Below are positions 33,302 to 45,221 of a stretch of 64,000 bases of DNA, piece by piece. A program made the position numbers and the translations under genes. Numbering within the stretch: the first letter of the stretch is position 1; every line of letters begins with the position of its first letter. The stretch spans positions 310,001 to 374,000 of the forward strand of contig RMBW01000003.1 in assembly GCA_004009845.1 (NCBI GenBank). Direction: 5' to 3'. The notes under the pieces were generated by a model, which saw only the letters and a list, made by a program, of their open reading frames with translations, did not search any database and was not told where the DNA came from. Source of the DNA: Davidsoniella eucalypti. Its lineage: Eukaryota; Ascomycota; Sordariomycetes; Microascales; Ceratocystidaceae.

Positions 33302-34364
33302 TGACTGATTCAAGACTGGCTATTGTGAAAGGCGTGTAGAAGGAGTCAAAGATGGGAAAAGGAGTTTTAATATAGTGAGAAAGACGTGTTCTATTACTGT
33401 CAAATAAAGAGAGGCAAGAAAGAAGAGTATGCAATGAAACTATATTGGTTATTTGCGCTGCTATATAAGAAATTCGATGCTTGCCCAATACTTGAAGTAG
33501 TTACTTTAAACTGTAAAAGATAATAGCAGCTACCCAATTCTTGTCAAGTTCTACCGCATCTAAAGGAGCAAAAGTGCAAAATCATTGAAGCTTAACCGGC
33601 AACTAGTTGATATAATTATGATTGGTTGTTATTCAGAGAGATCACATTAAATATTACATAAATAAGATGGTTAGCTATTTGTACCATAATAAGTTGAATC
33701 TAGATGGCACACCGCCTTATATTCTGCCGTTTATTTCATGGCAAGATTGTTGATTACACCAAGTATATCGCGAATACAAGATATTGAGCCAGAATAAGTA
33801 CATATATTGTACATAGCCTAAATACGTAACGATGAACCTGTTAGAAGGTACAGTAACTCTTAAGGAATAGCATGGGAAAAGCCCTGACAGAGTCTGAAGA
33901 AGTCTACATATATGTGATTTAAAGAACGAGACATACCGGCATATCTGCTTTCTCGCTGTATTAGATTCTTGTTGGAGATTTCAGAATATTACATCTATCA
34001 CGTTTACCTAATCGTCCAATACTGGTGCTCTCCTCCCTCAAATCATTTACAGTGATTCCTCTCCTAAACGTTTTTATAGCTAGTATCTTACTTCTGCTGT
34101 ACATCGTAGTTTCCTGTGACTTGGATCATCTTGCCCCTCATCCTTTAGTAACTACCTATCATAACCTTACTCACTAGTTTTACTTGAGATATCTTCATTC
34201 TTGTGTTTTCGTACCAAAGTCTTCTTGGTCTAGTAAACAAAGACTAGATTTTCACAAAATAAGTATATAGAAAGCCTTTAGTGTTTCTGTACATCTTCAA
34301 TATCAACAGCCATTTTTCGTTAGTCTGATCCAATTTTATGAATATATCTCTCCGATGATATCAG
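33302..34364. other. Intergenic, no gene recognised
   Basis: AT-rich sequence between the phosphorylase relic and the 3' end of the 951-residue gene. Nothing in it supports a gene. Confidence 0.5.
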
Positions 34365-37220
34365 CTACTGATCTTTCTCGATTTCCCGGCCTTTCTTCTC
34401 CTTGGGCTTCTTGAACCATTTTGAATCCAACGATGCTTTTGCCTTGGCGTTTATGTCGCTCTTGTCTTTGTCTTTCTTCCCAACCACCTCATCCTCTTCA
34501 ATCTCGAACATACCAGTCGTACCACGACGCCGCAGAAATGGGCGGCTCAAGCGCGTAACAATACTTCTTGGTCGTAGTGCCCCCGAATCTGATCCAAGTC
34601 CCGGACCTGGGGTTTTCATAGCGCTCCGTGAGTTTGGATCCGATTCGGCTGATACATCGTTGGGTTTCGCCTTCTTGGCAGGCTCGCTCGGATATTTGGC
34701 TGATGCTCCTGCTGGCAGAGGGGCGGTATCGCTCACGTGACTGTGTTCAGGCTTGTTCTTTTTTGCATGCCCGGGCTTCAGTGGCACCGCAACTGTGAAT
34801 GCGGTCTTCTCGGGATCACAAAATGTCATCTGCATGGTAGTTGGATACCCATCTTCCGGTAACAGCGCCGCGGGTGTCGCTAGTCGATATTCAGGCAATC
34901 CATGTGTCGACAAAGGCTCCCACATACCGTCGTTGATGATTGCATCGCCTGGCTCTTCCCGTGGTTGTGGTGTTAGCTTCTGGCGCGTGTCATGCTCCAG
35001 GTGTGCTTTATTTGCATCCCGCAACAATGGAACTGGCGATCTAAATTCTTCCCAGTCACTGGCGCTTTCCCATGCCGAAGCTACTGGATTCCCTATCTCC
35101 ATACATGGGCTGTCTGTACTTAACAGCGCACTTCCGTTTGTCAGGGCACCGAATGGTGCTCTAGCTGTGTCACCTGGAGCGCTAGGTGTCATAGGCGTTC
35201 TTTTTCCTCCCCGCGATAACTTCTGCTTTAGCTTAGAGCCCCAGTCCTGCGCCTTATCCTTCCATGATCTGTGCTGTGGGGATACATCAAAGCAAGAGCT
35301 AACGCCAGTTTGAAGCGGTGTAGCGATCGGTCCGCGATCTATAAAGTGGCGGCGTTCGGGTATCTCGATCGTCAGCTTGACGCGACTTGATGGCCTCCCG
35401 GTATCCTGACCCTCGAAGGGTTTGTCAGCACCGTAATCTGGAGTTGATTGGTTTTGATAGCCCGGGTGTGCTAATATGTCGCTCGAGTTGTGTGGCTCGC
35501 GCTTCCGCGAAATAACCATGCGTGAAGGTATCTTTTTGACTATACGAACAGTTTCAGACGGGTCCAGATCGACGTCGTTTTCCGACTCAGGCAATGTAAT
35601 TTGGCTAGGAGATCGTAGCGTTGGCGGAAGCTTAGGCATGCACTCGGTACTATCAAAGTTTCGAATATTGTCGTGATGGCTACAATTATTCCGCATAGCA
35701 TTACCCAACAGCTCAAGTTTCTTGAGCATCCATCTTGGACAGTCGTGTTTGCCCGTGACCGGATCACATGTAAATCCTTGGAACTCGGTGACGGCTGATG
35801 GATCACCACTAAGCACTCGTTGAAGGTATTCGTCACCCTTGAAGATGTACCATTCCCAAAGTTGATGGTGACGCTGATAGGTATATTGTTCTTTGTCGAG
35901 TGCCTCGGTAAGCGCATCAAGGAGATCCATCGTGAGATTCAGTGGTAGGGCGTTATCGGGCTTGGGCTGTGCCGTGTCATTATTGGTCGTCGACATGGTA
36001 GCACCAGTTGGTAACCCAGAATGTCCCTTTATGTTGTTATGCCCGTTACTGCGCTCTACATGTGACTCGAGTCCAAGTGCTGATATTGTAGAGACATATC
36101 TAGACGACCCATTAAATGGCAACGTACTAGAATCAACACGGGGTAGTCCAATAGTGGCTGGTTGTCGGGTAGCATTGGCGCCCAGCTTGATTCTGACTAC
36201 GGAGCCAGACTTGTCTTTCCACGTATTGATATCATCGCCCTCAGTGCTAGGAAACTTGAAGACTGGCAGAAGCCGGGATTGTTCATGCTGGCGTTGACGA
36301 TAAGCATTCTGGGAATCAGTCAGGTTAGCCTGAAAAGACCCCTTGCGGCTAGGATATTTTCCCAATCGCTCCAGTGATCGCGCCGCCTTGAGAGCAAATA
36401 TATAGGGAGGCTCAGGAACAGTGCCATCGTTGCTATATACCGATGTTTTATTTCTGGTAGGACCCTTCTTGCTAGCAACGCTTTCCTGTGATGCAAGCGA
36501 GTCGACTCGAAGGTCTGCAGCAGCTAGGCTTTCGGTCTTGGGTGCTGGTGCACGTCGATCATCGTAACCCGGATCGATACTTGATATCTGGCTCTTCAAG
36601 CTTTGCGACTGGTAGCTAAGTCGTCGTGGAGTTGGCACAAAATCGACAATCTCAACATCGCATGCTTCGCGGCGGCGATGACTTGGCATAGGCGGCGAGT
36701 TTTGTAAACTCTGACGACTGCTCGAATCCTCGATAGAGGCACAGTCACGGCTAGGAAGACTGACTTTACGCTCAGAAGCTTCGGAAGGCCTCTCTCGGGA
36801 TGTCTCTTCGTCAGTACGGATACGTATAATGATTGGCGACGAGGCATCTTGGAAGTGTCGCCATGTCTCTTGCTTTGGGGTTCTAGGGCCCTCGCGTTCG
36901 GGTTCACGGGCAACGTCATGGTCTGGGTTATAACTGTTCGAATACCACACATGCTCCTGATCAGTCATAGCGAAGCTTCGCGTGAATGAGCTACAACCTT
37001 CATTGTCTGATGTGTTACTTGTGGCCTCGCGAGATGGTGATAGATCATGTGCCATAGCAGCCGTCGTAGGCATCCCAGGCGGGCTCCAGTTCATATCAAG
37101 GACAGACAGGTGACGTGAAGTCTTGCCATTGATGATATTGGGGGAGTCGCTGCATGATACAACAAACTTTGGCCCTTGGCCCATCTCAGATAGTGACTCG
37201 GGTATATTATCAGGCGCCAT
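34365..37220 (-). CDS. Hypothetical protein of 951 residues, largely disordered
   Basis: An intronless frame starting MAPDNIPESLSEMG. I do not recognise the family. Most of it is Ser/Pro/Arg/Asp-rich and probably disordered. Two stretches look ordered. One is around EPPYIFALKAARSLERLGKYP (about 270-290). The other, about 430-515, is helical: NLTMDLLDALTEALDKE, then HHQLWEWYIFKGDEYLQRVL and a Cys/His-containing FTCDPVTGKHDCPRWML segment. The C-terminus is basic and Lys-rich (KKPKEKKGREIEKDQ) after RSIVTRLSRPFLRRRG. There are no membrane segments and no signal peptide. Coding character is supported by length, by the absence of other long frames and by codon usage like its neighbours. A cytoskeletal, cell-end or nuclear scaffold would be typical for such composition, but that is a guess. 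Confidence 0.75.
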   Translation of the reverse strand: MAPDNIPESLSEMGQGPKFVVSCSDSPNIINGKTSRHLSVLDMNWSPPGMPTTAAMAHDLSPSREATSNTSDNEGCSSFTRSFAMTDQEHVWYSNSYNPDHDVAREPEREGPRTPKQETWRHFQDASSPIIIRIRTDEETSRERPSEASERKVSLPSRDCASIEDSSSRQSLQNSPPMPSHRRREACDVEIVDFVPTPRRLSYQSQSLKSQISSIDPGYDDRRAPAPKTESLAAADLRVDSLASQESVASKKGPTRNKTSVYSNDGTVPEPPYIFALKAARSLERLGKYPSRKGSFQANLTDSQNAYRQRQHEQSRLLPVFKFPSTEGDDINTWKDKSGSVVRIKLGANATRQPATIGLPRVDSSTLPFNGSSRYVSTISALGLESHVERSNGHNNIKGHSGLPTGATMSTTNNDTAQPKPDNALPLNLTMDLLDALTEALDKEQYTYQRHHQLWEWYIFKGDEYLQRVLSGDPSAVTEFQGFTCDPVTGKHDCPRWMLKKLELLGNAMRNNCSHHDNIRNFDSTECMPKLPPTLRSPSQITLPESENDVDLDPSETVRIVKKIPSRMVISRKREPHNSSDILAHPGYQNQSTPDYGADKPFEGQDTGRPSSRVKLTIEIPERRHFIDRGPIATPLQTGVSSCFDVSPQHRSWKDKAQDWGSKLKQKLSRGGKRTPMTPSAPGDTARAPFGALTNGSALLSTDSPCMEIGNPVASAWESASDWEEFRSPVPLLRDANKAHLEHDTRQKLTPQPREEPGDAIINDGMWEPLSTHGLPEYRLATPAALLPEDGYPTTMQMTFCDPEKTAFTVAVPLKPGHAKKNKPEHSHVSDTAPLPAGASAKYPSEPAKKAKPNDVSAESDPNSRSAMKTPGPGLGSDSGALRPRSIVTRLSRPFLRRRGTTGMFEIEEDEVVGKKDKDKSDINAKAKASLDSKWFKKPKEKKGREIEKDQ

Positions 37221-40200
37221 CTCCGGTTTTCGTGGGCGTTTTTCCTATTCGTGATGGCATGCAATAAAGAACTTCTGCGTCAGTGTTGATTGTTGATAGT
37301 TGTAAAGTGTTTAAAAACAGAAGATATATCCATGATATACAAGCTACTATGCTCAGCTCAGTGAGAATTTAGGTTCCAACCGGAAGGCTAGTTGGCTACA
37401 TCTGGTTACTATACATTCAATCTTTCTGTCATTCAGTTGTTGTTTGCTATCTTTATACCTGTTTGGAACTTTCCAAATACTTTTCAATGACATATCCAAG
37501 ACCGTGTTTGTATATAGTGAGTTAATAGTGTAGAGATGAACAATGGCATAAGATGAAATAAGAAAACACCCAGCTATTCAACATCTAAGCGAGAGATATA
37601 GTTGTTTGGATACGTTAGGTTTGATTTTCAATGTCTTATATTTTTTCATTACTTTTCACAACATTAGGGTTATTAAAAGCATAGCCCTAATAACAACATA
37701 GAACTCGTTAAACATTTGAACTTACCATTTTACATAAACATATGACGATAACAAGCTAACACAGTAAGCAGTACGTGTTGCCTAACTAGTGCCCAATAGA
37801 TGTGTAGATGGCTGACACAATGCATCAGATATTAAGCAATATAGTAACCATGATTCTACAAGTGGAGCATATGATGACGCTTCCAAAGCAGAATCACAAT
37901 GACCAGCCTTGTTATATGTTGCTGCAGTATCATAAATTGTCCGCAAAAGTCCGAGCTGTCTATCCCATGACTTGATATTGGATCCTCAACAAGCGTCTGC
38001 ATCTAAATCCCAAAGAAAAGGGCACAATTACCTTTACTTTCCCTGATGGGACATGCTCTGAAAAACGGACCATTACTCATACCAGAAACCTGTTTATAAT
38101 ATAGCTCAACACAGCTCATGAATCCTCGCCAGAGCAGATAGAGCATATTCTTAAATCCAGCCAAGCAAGTTATATTTTTCATAGCGGAATCACATCTATG
38201 AAGTTACAGACTACTTCTCACCCCAAGAGTCTACTTGGATTCCTTCTACAGGCCATTTGTCGAGTATACCATTGCACGACCGTTGGGGGGCTGCTATATG
38301 GATATGTGGTAACTGGTCAAGTCATACTTCTTTTGCATGTTGACTAAGTATACCAAGGACTTTTGCATTACCACACCATTTCATACGATAAAGGCACACC
38401 TAAAATTCCCTTCCAGAATGCCAAGGTTGCAGAGTTAAATATACACCCCCATCGAAAAATACAATCGATAGTCCATCAAACAAACTCCTTTGTCCCTTGT
38501 TTCTACGCTAGAACTACTTAGCCTTCAACCTTATTAGACGTTGGTGCCCCAATTGGGGTCACACCAGGCTGCTATCATGTCAAGTTATGCAACAGTGTAT
38601 TTCTATCCTATAACGATGGTAGAGCTGTGTGGCTGTCAAAAATCAGCTAGACACTTACTTGGACTCATATTGCCAAGTAACCTCAGCAGAGGGGCTCATT
38701 GAGTCCATGGTGAAAATCACAGCACACCTTTAAGGGTATACATTTGTAGGCAAAGCTTTTGTTAATGTATGCCTCCATATCACAGAGCATGAGATACAAG
38801 TACAGTCCGCAGGGTTCCATTGTGCCAGTTTGCGTAGGTTATATTTCACCCCAACACACCTTTTGTATCAACTTTCACATAAACAGACATGATCTTTTAA
38901 AATTATATTCAGGTCAGCTAGTCTTCATTCTAGAGAGGAGCAAAGCTAGTTCCTTGCAAGCCAAACATTTTCATGTAGGAGTAGGTCATGTCTATTTTAG
39001 AGAGCCAAACTTTCCATATGATGAACGGTATAGCCGCCACGTGATCATTGACTACTTTGTTCAATCCTATTTGTACGCCCTGAAATTGGAACACCATCCC
39101 AAAAATCACATGAGAAATGAGGAACATAGTCAAATAAGAGGTCTTGCCTCCAGTAGGCAGTGTGAGGTTTCGGTTACTCCTGATTTTATTTTCTGTTGAT
39201 GTTGGAAAAAATGTATTTTTAGATGTCTTTTTGATATACTAATATGCCCTTAACAGCAGCATTTAATCTAGTTCTCCATATATTGTGTGCCTTGAGCTTT
39301 ATTTTTATCCTTCATTGGTCTATGTATTAATATTCCTATAAGAGACCATTTTGTTTATTTGTATCATAAACTGACTTGTCCTTCGTGATAGATATTTAAG
39401 TAATATTTTTTGTGTGATTACTTCACATTATTTACAGATAGTTGTCTTGAATACATACTAATTGATACATGTACTTTATATACATTTAGTTATATGTCTT
39501 GCCTGTTTTGATATTGGGTAAAGGTTTATACTGAACTGACGAAACAATCCATTGTCAGGAATAGCGTACCATTCTGACAGTTAAGAATGGATTCAAAGTT
39601 GTGATTACAAGACTCTTGTGATACAACGCAAACCCTAATGACTAGGGGCTAGGAGAAGAAATAAGCGTCGTATTAAACTTGGAACTATAATCTGCAGATA
39701 TTTCAAGACCAAGAATCAGTGTGTGGCATCTATATTTTCTTCCTCATCTTTTTTAAAGCTCAATGAGAACGGGTCTAATGAGCAAAAATAAGTAATAAAC
39801 TGTAACTACAACTGTAACCTAAAATAGTTGCCCTCTTGTGCATCTATATGACATATGTAATTTTACAGGTTGGGTTGTTGCAACCACAGCCTGAAGTCAC
39901 AACACAGATATATGTATATACAAACATAGTATTAGGCTATGGTCTCTATGAAAACTTGGGACCCTTTTGATAGCATTTTACTCATATTTTCAGATGGTAT
40001 GGCTGAGGCGCAGCACATGCAACAGGGCAGGAATGAGCGTTGAGAGATCTGTGTATGCAGCCTGGTTGGAAAGCGAGAGTGTTTGCTATTGTGATGTAGT
40101 AGTACATATGTACATAGACTAGCACTATCATTAGTACTAGTGCTAGAAGCTTTCTTTTAGAGGACACACGCTCTATAAAGCTAAAGCTAGGGACTAGGAG

Positions 40201-41346
40201 GGTTGAATTAGTGGATTGTATTCTGCTTGAAAAGTCTATGAGATGATACACATGCATATTTAGCTTCTCGGTGGCTTTCCCCTCACAGGACCCTAGGCTT
40301 TGGAAAGGAGGGATAGAAACAAGCTATGTGATGAGTGACGTATGTCTACGGACGATATAAATAACATATGGAAGCTCTATCTTTAGGAGATCTTGTGGGT
40401 AGAACTTACCTAAGCCGTAGGGCATCGATAAAACAGGCATCGGAAGGCCTCCAACAAAGCCAAAGCGCAAAGGGTATATTATGGATATTATATACCGTCT
40501 TTGTTCCTGGACACACAGACCTCGAAACACGTCCTTCGAAACGGACCAGGTCCTCGGAAGCCTCCAGAACGCAATAAAACAAAAGAAACAAAAAAAAGCC
40601 ACCCTGACCCATTTCAATGCCGCAGGCTTCTTCAGCTTATCACCCAGGCTGTCAGTTAGTTCGAGCTTCGTTGCTACGTGCTACGATCTACTTTGGCTAG
40701 GCGCTATCGTAGTTGTTAGCTGTTAATTATTTATTACCTGCTATCTATCTATTACTCCTTCTCGTTGGGAAAGCTGCCCTAGAAAGGGTACTGACTTGGC
40801 TTTCGGCTTGGGAAACTTCCGGGCTTGTTGTTGTTGTTGTTGTTGTCTTCCATTTTCGTTCTTTCCCTTTTCTAATTTGAATCTTAGAAGCTCATATTCA
40901 AACCAAAACATCACCACAAAAACCACACGAGTAGCCTCGTCGCTGCTTTTTAATCTTTTATTTCTTTAATCATTTTCGCTTCTTTTTTTTCTGTCGCTTA
41001 TTACTGGAACTATCTCACGTTCAATTTCGCCTTTTCGGTCTAATCTCAGGTAGAATCTCTTGAAGTTGACCGCCTGCACTTTGTCCAAAACACACATCTG
41101 GCATTTGTGTGTTTATCTTGACTAGTTCGACTATCGATACCGCCTCACGCTGGCCGTGAAAACAAGGCCAAAAAATTCTTCGTCTTGGCATCGTCGATTT
41201 ATTACCGTTGGTGGCCTTTTTCGCGTCATTGTCTATTTGAAACGCAGTCAATCGTCGGTCTATTTTGCTCTGTCTGCAGCACGCTTTAATACGACTTTCC
41301 TTTCTTTACTGGTCACATCAGACGCCGTTCATCGCTAGTTTAAGCC
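37221..41346. other. Gene-poor region of about 4.1 kb
   Basis: No gene is supported. Open frames around 37800-38150 (minus) and 38200-39200 (plus) show protein-like stretches without a recognisable family and with many stops; they may be debris of an old gene. The last 600 bases are CT-rich and form the promoter and leader of the ATPase gene. A (TTG)7 tract lies at 40825-40846. Confidence 0.45.
40825..40846. repeat. (TTG)7 microsatellite
   Basis: Seven perfect TTG units, about 500 bases upstream of the mitochondrial ATPase ATG. Confidence 0.9.
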
Positions 41347-43335
41347 ATGTTCATGCAGCCATCTTCCATGCTTTGGCGAGCTGCTCGCCCACATGTGGCC
41401 CAACAGCGCTTAAGGCTTCAGATGCAACTATCGCGGCCTATGGTCCGGCAGGCAATGCCGAGAACCCAACAGGCCGGTTCTTGGCGCCAGCGGACTCGAT
41501 TCTATCACAATCAGAGTAAGTCTATGACTAAATGCCATGTATACTGCTAGTATCATGTGTGCTTTTAAAATGTTGTTAAATGTCATCAAATATCAAATGG
41601 TGCACCCTAGTTACGCATCTTTCGTCGTGTCAGCATATAAACATCCCAGCTTTACGCTTGTAAGCCGGCATGTACCAAAAGTACCGAATGGCGTCGTCTC
41701 ATCTATCACACGCAAAGCTTACTACGGCGGTAATCGGCTAATACGGTTAACGCGGCACTTTTGCTTTACATCACTACCTATACATGCATCACCATCAAGC
41801 TACATTCAACGTCAAACATGTAAAAAGAGAAAACTGACCACTTGCGAACTATAGGACACCAGGATGAACCATCTTTGAGCCACAGAATGATGGAATCGGC
41901 CGCCACGACGTTCGCGTCGATCTTAATTCTTGGCGTTGGCTTTGCGGGTGCCGGCTATGTCTACCACAAGTTTTACAAGCGACTTGTGCTCCGTAAGATT
42001 GCAGGTGCTTTTGAGCCTGGTGATCCAGTACTGGATCTTGCTGCTATTGGCAAAGAAGTTCCACACAACCGCACCAACGGAAAGGTTCAGTGGGTTGAGC
42101 GTGATGAGCAAGACCGCTTGGACAAAATAGTCGATGGTACAGAGAAAGGCCATTACTATCTTCTTATTGGCGAAAAGGGAACGGGCAAGAGCAGCATGCT
42201 GCTCGAGGCTATGCGCAAGATAGAAGGGGTCGGCGTTGCCATGCTTGAATCTCATGCCGACCTCGAGATCATGCGTATCCGCATTGGCAAGGCACTTGAT
42301 TTTGAGTTCCACGAAGACTACATCGGTGGCTATTTTAGCGAGCGTGGCCCAAGAGACAGTACGGCACTACTTGACATTGAGCGTGCAATGAACAAGCTAG
42401 AAAAGGTTGCTCTACAACACCGAGCCATGCACCAAAAGCCGCTAATTTTGATCATCAACCAAATGCACCTTATCCGCGATAACGACGACGGCAAAGATCT
42501 TATAGAGTTGTTGCAACAGCGTGCCGAGCAATGGGCAGCATCCAACCTTGTTACTATGATTTTCAACAGTGACGACTACTGGGTGTATGAGCGTCTCAAG
42601 CTTCTCGCCACTCGGATGGACGTTCTTTGCATCACGGATCTTAACAAGACAAAGGCCATGCGTGCGCTCCAAGAGTTCCGCATGCGCAACTTCCATGAAG
42701 AAATTCAGCCTCGAATGTTGGAAGAGATCTATAATCGTATTGGCGGACGTTTGTCGTTTCTCAATCGTGTAGCAAAGAGCAAGGACATGCTTGCCACATG
42801 TGAACAAATCAAGGAGGCCGAAAAGCGCTGGTTTCTCAACCAATGCTGGATTCTGGGTTCCGAGATGGATGACGATGTTATGGACCAGCAGAAGTGGGCA
42901 GCGGCCGCAATGACTCTGGCTATGGCGCTCGTTGACAAAGAAAAGGATATGGACCACACTTACCACCCGCAAACTGGACACGTGCTGCCTTCGTATGAGT
43001 TTCACATTGCACAAGAGATAATGACGCGCTGCGACTTCATTCGCCATCTTGACCGCCTAAACCTGTTTGCGATTGTGCCAACCACAGCAGAAGTACGTGC
43101 TAGCAGTGTGCCAATGCACTGTGCTTTCAAAGAAATCATCGCGGACGAGCGCTTCCGTAGCCACCTAGAGAAGACGGTGCAGCGCATCTCGGACATCGAG
43201 TCCTTAGGCCGTACGCGTGAATTGGTGGCTAAGGACCTTGTGCTTGGCGGCAAGTACACGATCAAGAGCCTCAACAAGAAGGACCAAGGTGTTGTGGTCG
43301 AGCTGGTGCAGCCAGAGGAGAAGGAGGATGATTAG
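41347..43335 (+). CDS. Putative mitochondrial membrane-anchored P-loop (AAA/STAND-like) ATPase
   Basis: Two exons (41347..41515 and 41855..43335) give 549 residues. The first 55 residues are rich in Arg, Gln, Met and Ser, with no acid, as in mitochondrial presequences. A membrane segment follows at about 73-93 (FASILILGVGFAGAGYVYH). Walker A is GEKGTGKS at 162-169. The expected Walker B strand reads LILIINQMHL, with Asn-Gln where Asp-Asp/Glu is usual. A helical arginine-containing region and a C-terminal winged-helix-like region (RTRELVAKDLVLGGKYTIKSL) complete a layout shared by uncharacterised fungal AAA-type proteins. The intron, 339 nt, is longer than most here; the splice joins AGA CAC in phase. 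A role in mitochondrial membrane homeostasis is inference only. Confidence 0.78.
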
Positions 43336-43971
43336 ACGAGACATGTGATAATGGTGATGTGTCTTTTGACTCTCTTTGATATATTCTTTCCTATTTGTTT
43401 CGCTTTCCTATGTTTCAACGCTTTATACGATGTACACTGCCCAATGATTTATTGGTTATGTATCTTGTCTGTACATTCATTTCCTTTCTATTTATCTTCC
43501 TTTCTGGTTCTACTATGGCTATCGGAGTTCTTTATACACATAACTCGGTGTTTGCCAGTTGTTTTTTAGGATAGATTTTTGTTTACATTTCCTTTGTCCT
43601 CTCTATCGATTGATTGTAATACTCTAAATAATAGAATATGACTTACACCGTACTATCATCAGTCACAATAATTCTTGGCATTTTATGTAGTTATAATTAC
43701 ATAGACTTGATTTAGATAAGTATTTACATGTCATAATATAGTGGTTTTTTCTTTCTATATGGAATAAATCAGCCAAGCTCAATATCACACTATCCGGAAA
43801 TCTCACATGTCTTTTTCTTCTTTCATGTATTGTTTAGTCGTGATTATGATATTTCTATCTTCAATTCTACGAGCTCAAATTAGCCTATTTGTACTATCTC
43901 TATCTCGATCTAAAGATCCCGAGTACATGTAGATTGATCGTGTATCATCATCGGCCAATTCCTGTTTGTCA
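43336..43971. other. Intergenic between convergent genes
   Basis: This holds the 3' flanks of the ATPase gene and of the small basic protein gene. Open frames here are T-rich and not credible. Confidence 0.55.
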
Positions 43972-44826
43972 TCATATATATCCGTCATCCACGTTATCAT
44001 TCTCCAGGGAAGTACCAGTCTCGGACATAGCTACGCCAGCAGGCTTTTCAGAAGTCTCTGATGGAGATGACGCAGCACGCGCGGCAGTAGCCTCAGAGTT
44101 AACACTACCCGAGGTCTTACTAGGGCACTTTTTCAAAGATTTGGCCTTAGTACGTGACGTCTTGGGTGTTTTATCGTGGTTCCCGTTTCTATCCAAGGGT
44201 GATGCAGAGATGGAATTTGTCGTTTCGGTATCGTTATCTGCCAGATCGTTTGCATCATCGCTAATAGCCGAAGAAGAGCTCCCATTCTTCAATGTCGAAG
44301 TCCTAATAGCCTGCTCTGATGGCACGTCTTCCCCCTTCGCGAGACTGGCCACGGCCGTTTTCTGCTTCTTGGGTGTACGTGTAGAAGGCGAGGAAGAGGA
44401 TACCTTCTTTTTGCCGCCTCCATTAGACGAAGTTGCCCTGTTTCTAGTAGAGCCAGTGTCACCGAGAGAGTTTGATCCAACCAACGTAGTCACGTCGTGT
44501 TTGCCGGATATGATTTTGCGCTTGAGTTGGCTCCAATACGTTTTTGCAGATGAGAGATTAGTGAGGCCGGCAGATTTCATCCACTCGTCAATGTTCATCT
44601 GAAAGATGGAACAAAATAAAAGAAGATTGTTTTGTTAGTAACAAGTCATAAAAAAGGGATGGTGGGAGGTGGCCGTGGCTTGGAGGTCGTATGGTACCTT
44701 GAGTTCTGGGTTATCCAGGAGCACGACGAGAGCATATATGGATAATTCGCGCTCTCGTGCAGTCAATACAACGGCTTTAGAAGGACCAGATGAGGTCGCC
44801 GTATCCGTATCCATCGTTTCTGCCAT
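43972..44826 (-). CDS. Small basic nuclear-type protein with N-terminal helix-turn-helix-like domain
   Basis: Two exons (44826..44698 and 44598..43972) give 251 residues. The N-terminal 75 residues, spliced across the intron, read TARERELSIYALVVLLDNPE then MKSAGLTNLSSAKTYWSQLKRKI. This pattern (acidic start, helix, G-x-TN-x-xSA, basic helix) occurs in many small fungal proteins with a Myb- or histone-like DNA-binding fold. The rest is a low-complexity Ser/Thr/Lys tail with nuclear-localisation-like patches (GGGKKKVSSSSPSTRTPKKQ, KTSRTKAKSLKKC). A chromatin role is likely but not shown. The start is the only ATG that opens the exon-1 frame. Confidence 0.75.
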
Positions 44827-45221
44827 TTCGACTGATGATGCTGATAGGTAAGTAGAGAGTATGCTGGATGAAGTGATCTTTGGTTTTGGTAGTCAACTAG
44901 TGATAAAGAATGAAAAGATGGGCTTGGATGAAGTGTTGAAAGCTTAACTATGGGACAACATCTCCTTATATGCTCTTTTGTCTTTGTTCATGATTGAAGT
45001 CTTATGATATATTTCGAATGCAATAGCGCTAGAAGTGCCTAGTAACTATAGTATATTAGACGTAAGACTGTGATGCTACTGCCACCTAATAATTTAGCAA
45101 GACATGAGGAAACAATAATTATATGTGGAAAATTGTGTATATACACGTAAATAGACAAATTTACAAAAGAAAACTAAATAGTACAAAGAACCGGGCTTCC
45201 GTTTTTTTTTTTCGATTATCA
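44827..45221. other. Intergenic, about 400 bases
   Basis: AT-rich; it holds the promoter of the gene to the left and the 3' flank of the surface-protein gene to the right. Nothing else is seen. Confidence 0.5.

Noticed and set aside
38759..39199. 146-codon open frame on the plus strand
   Set aside because: No family resemblance, no neighbouring exons, and an overlapping antisense frame of similar quality.
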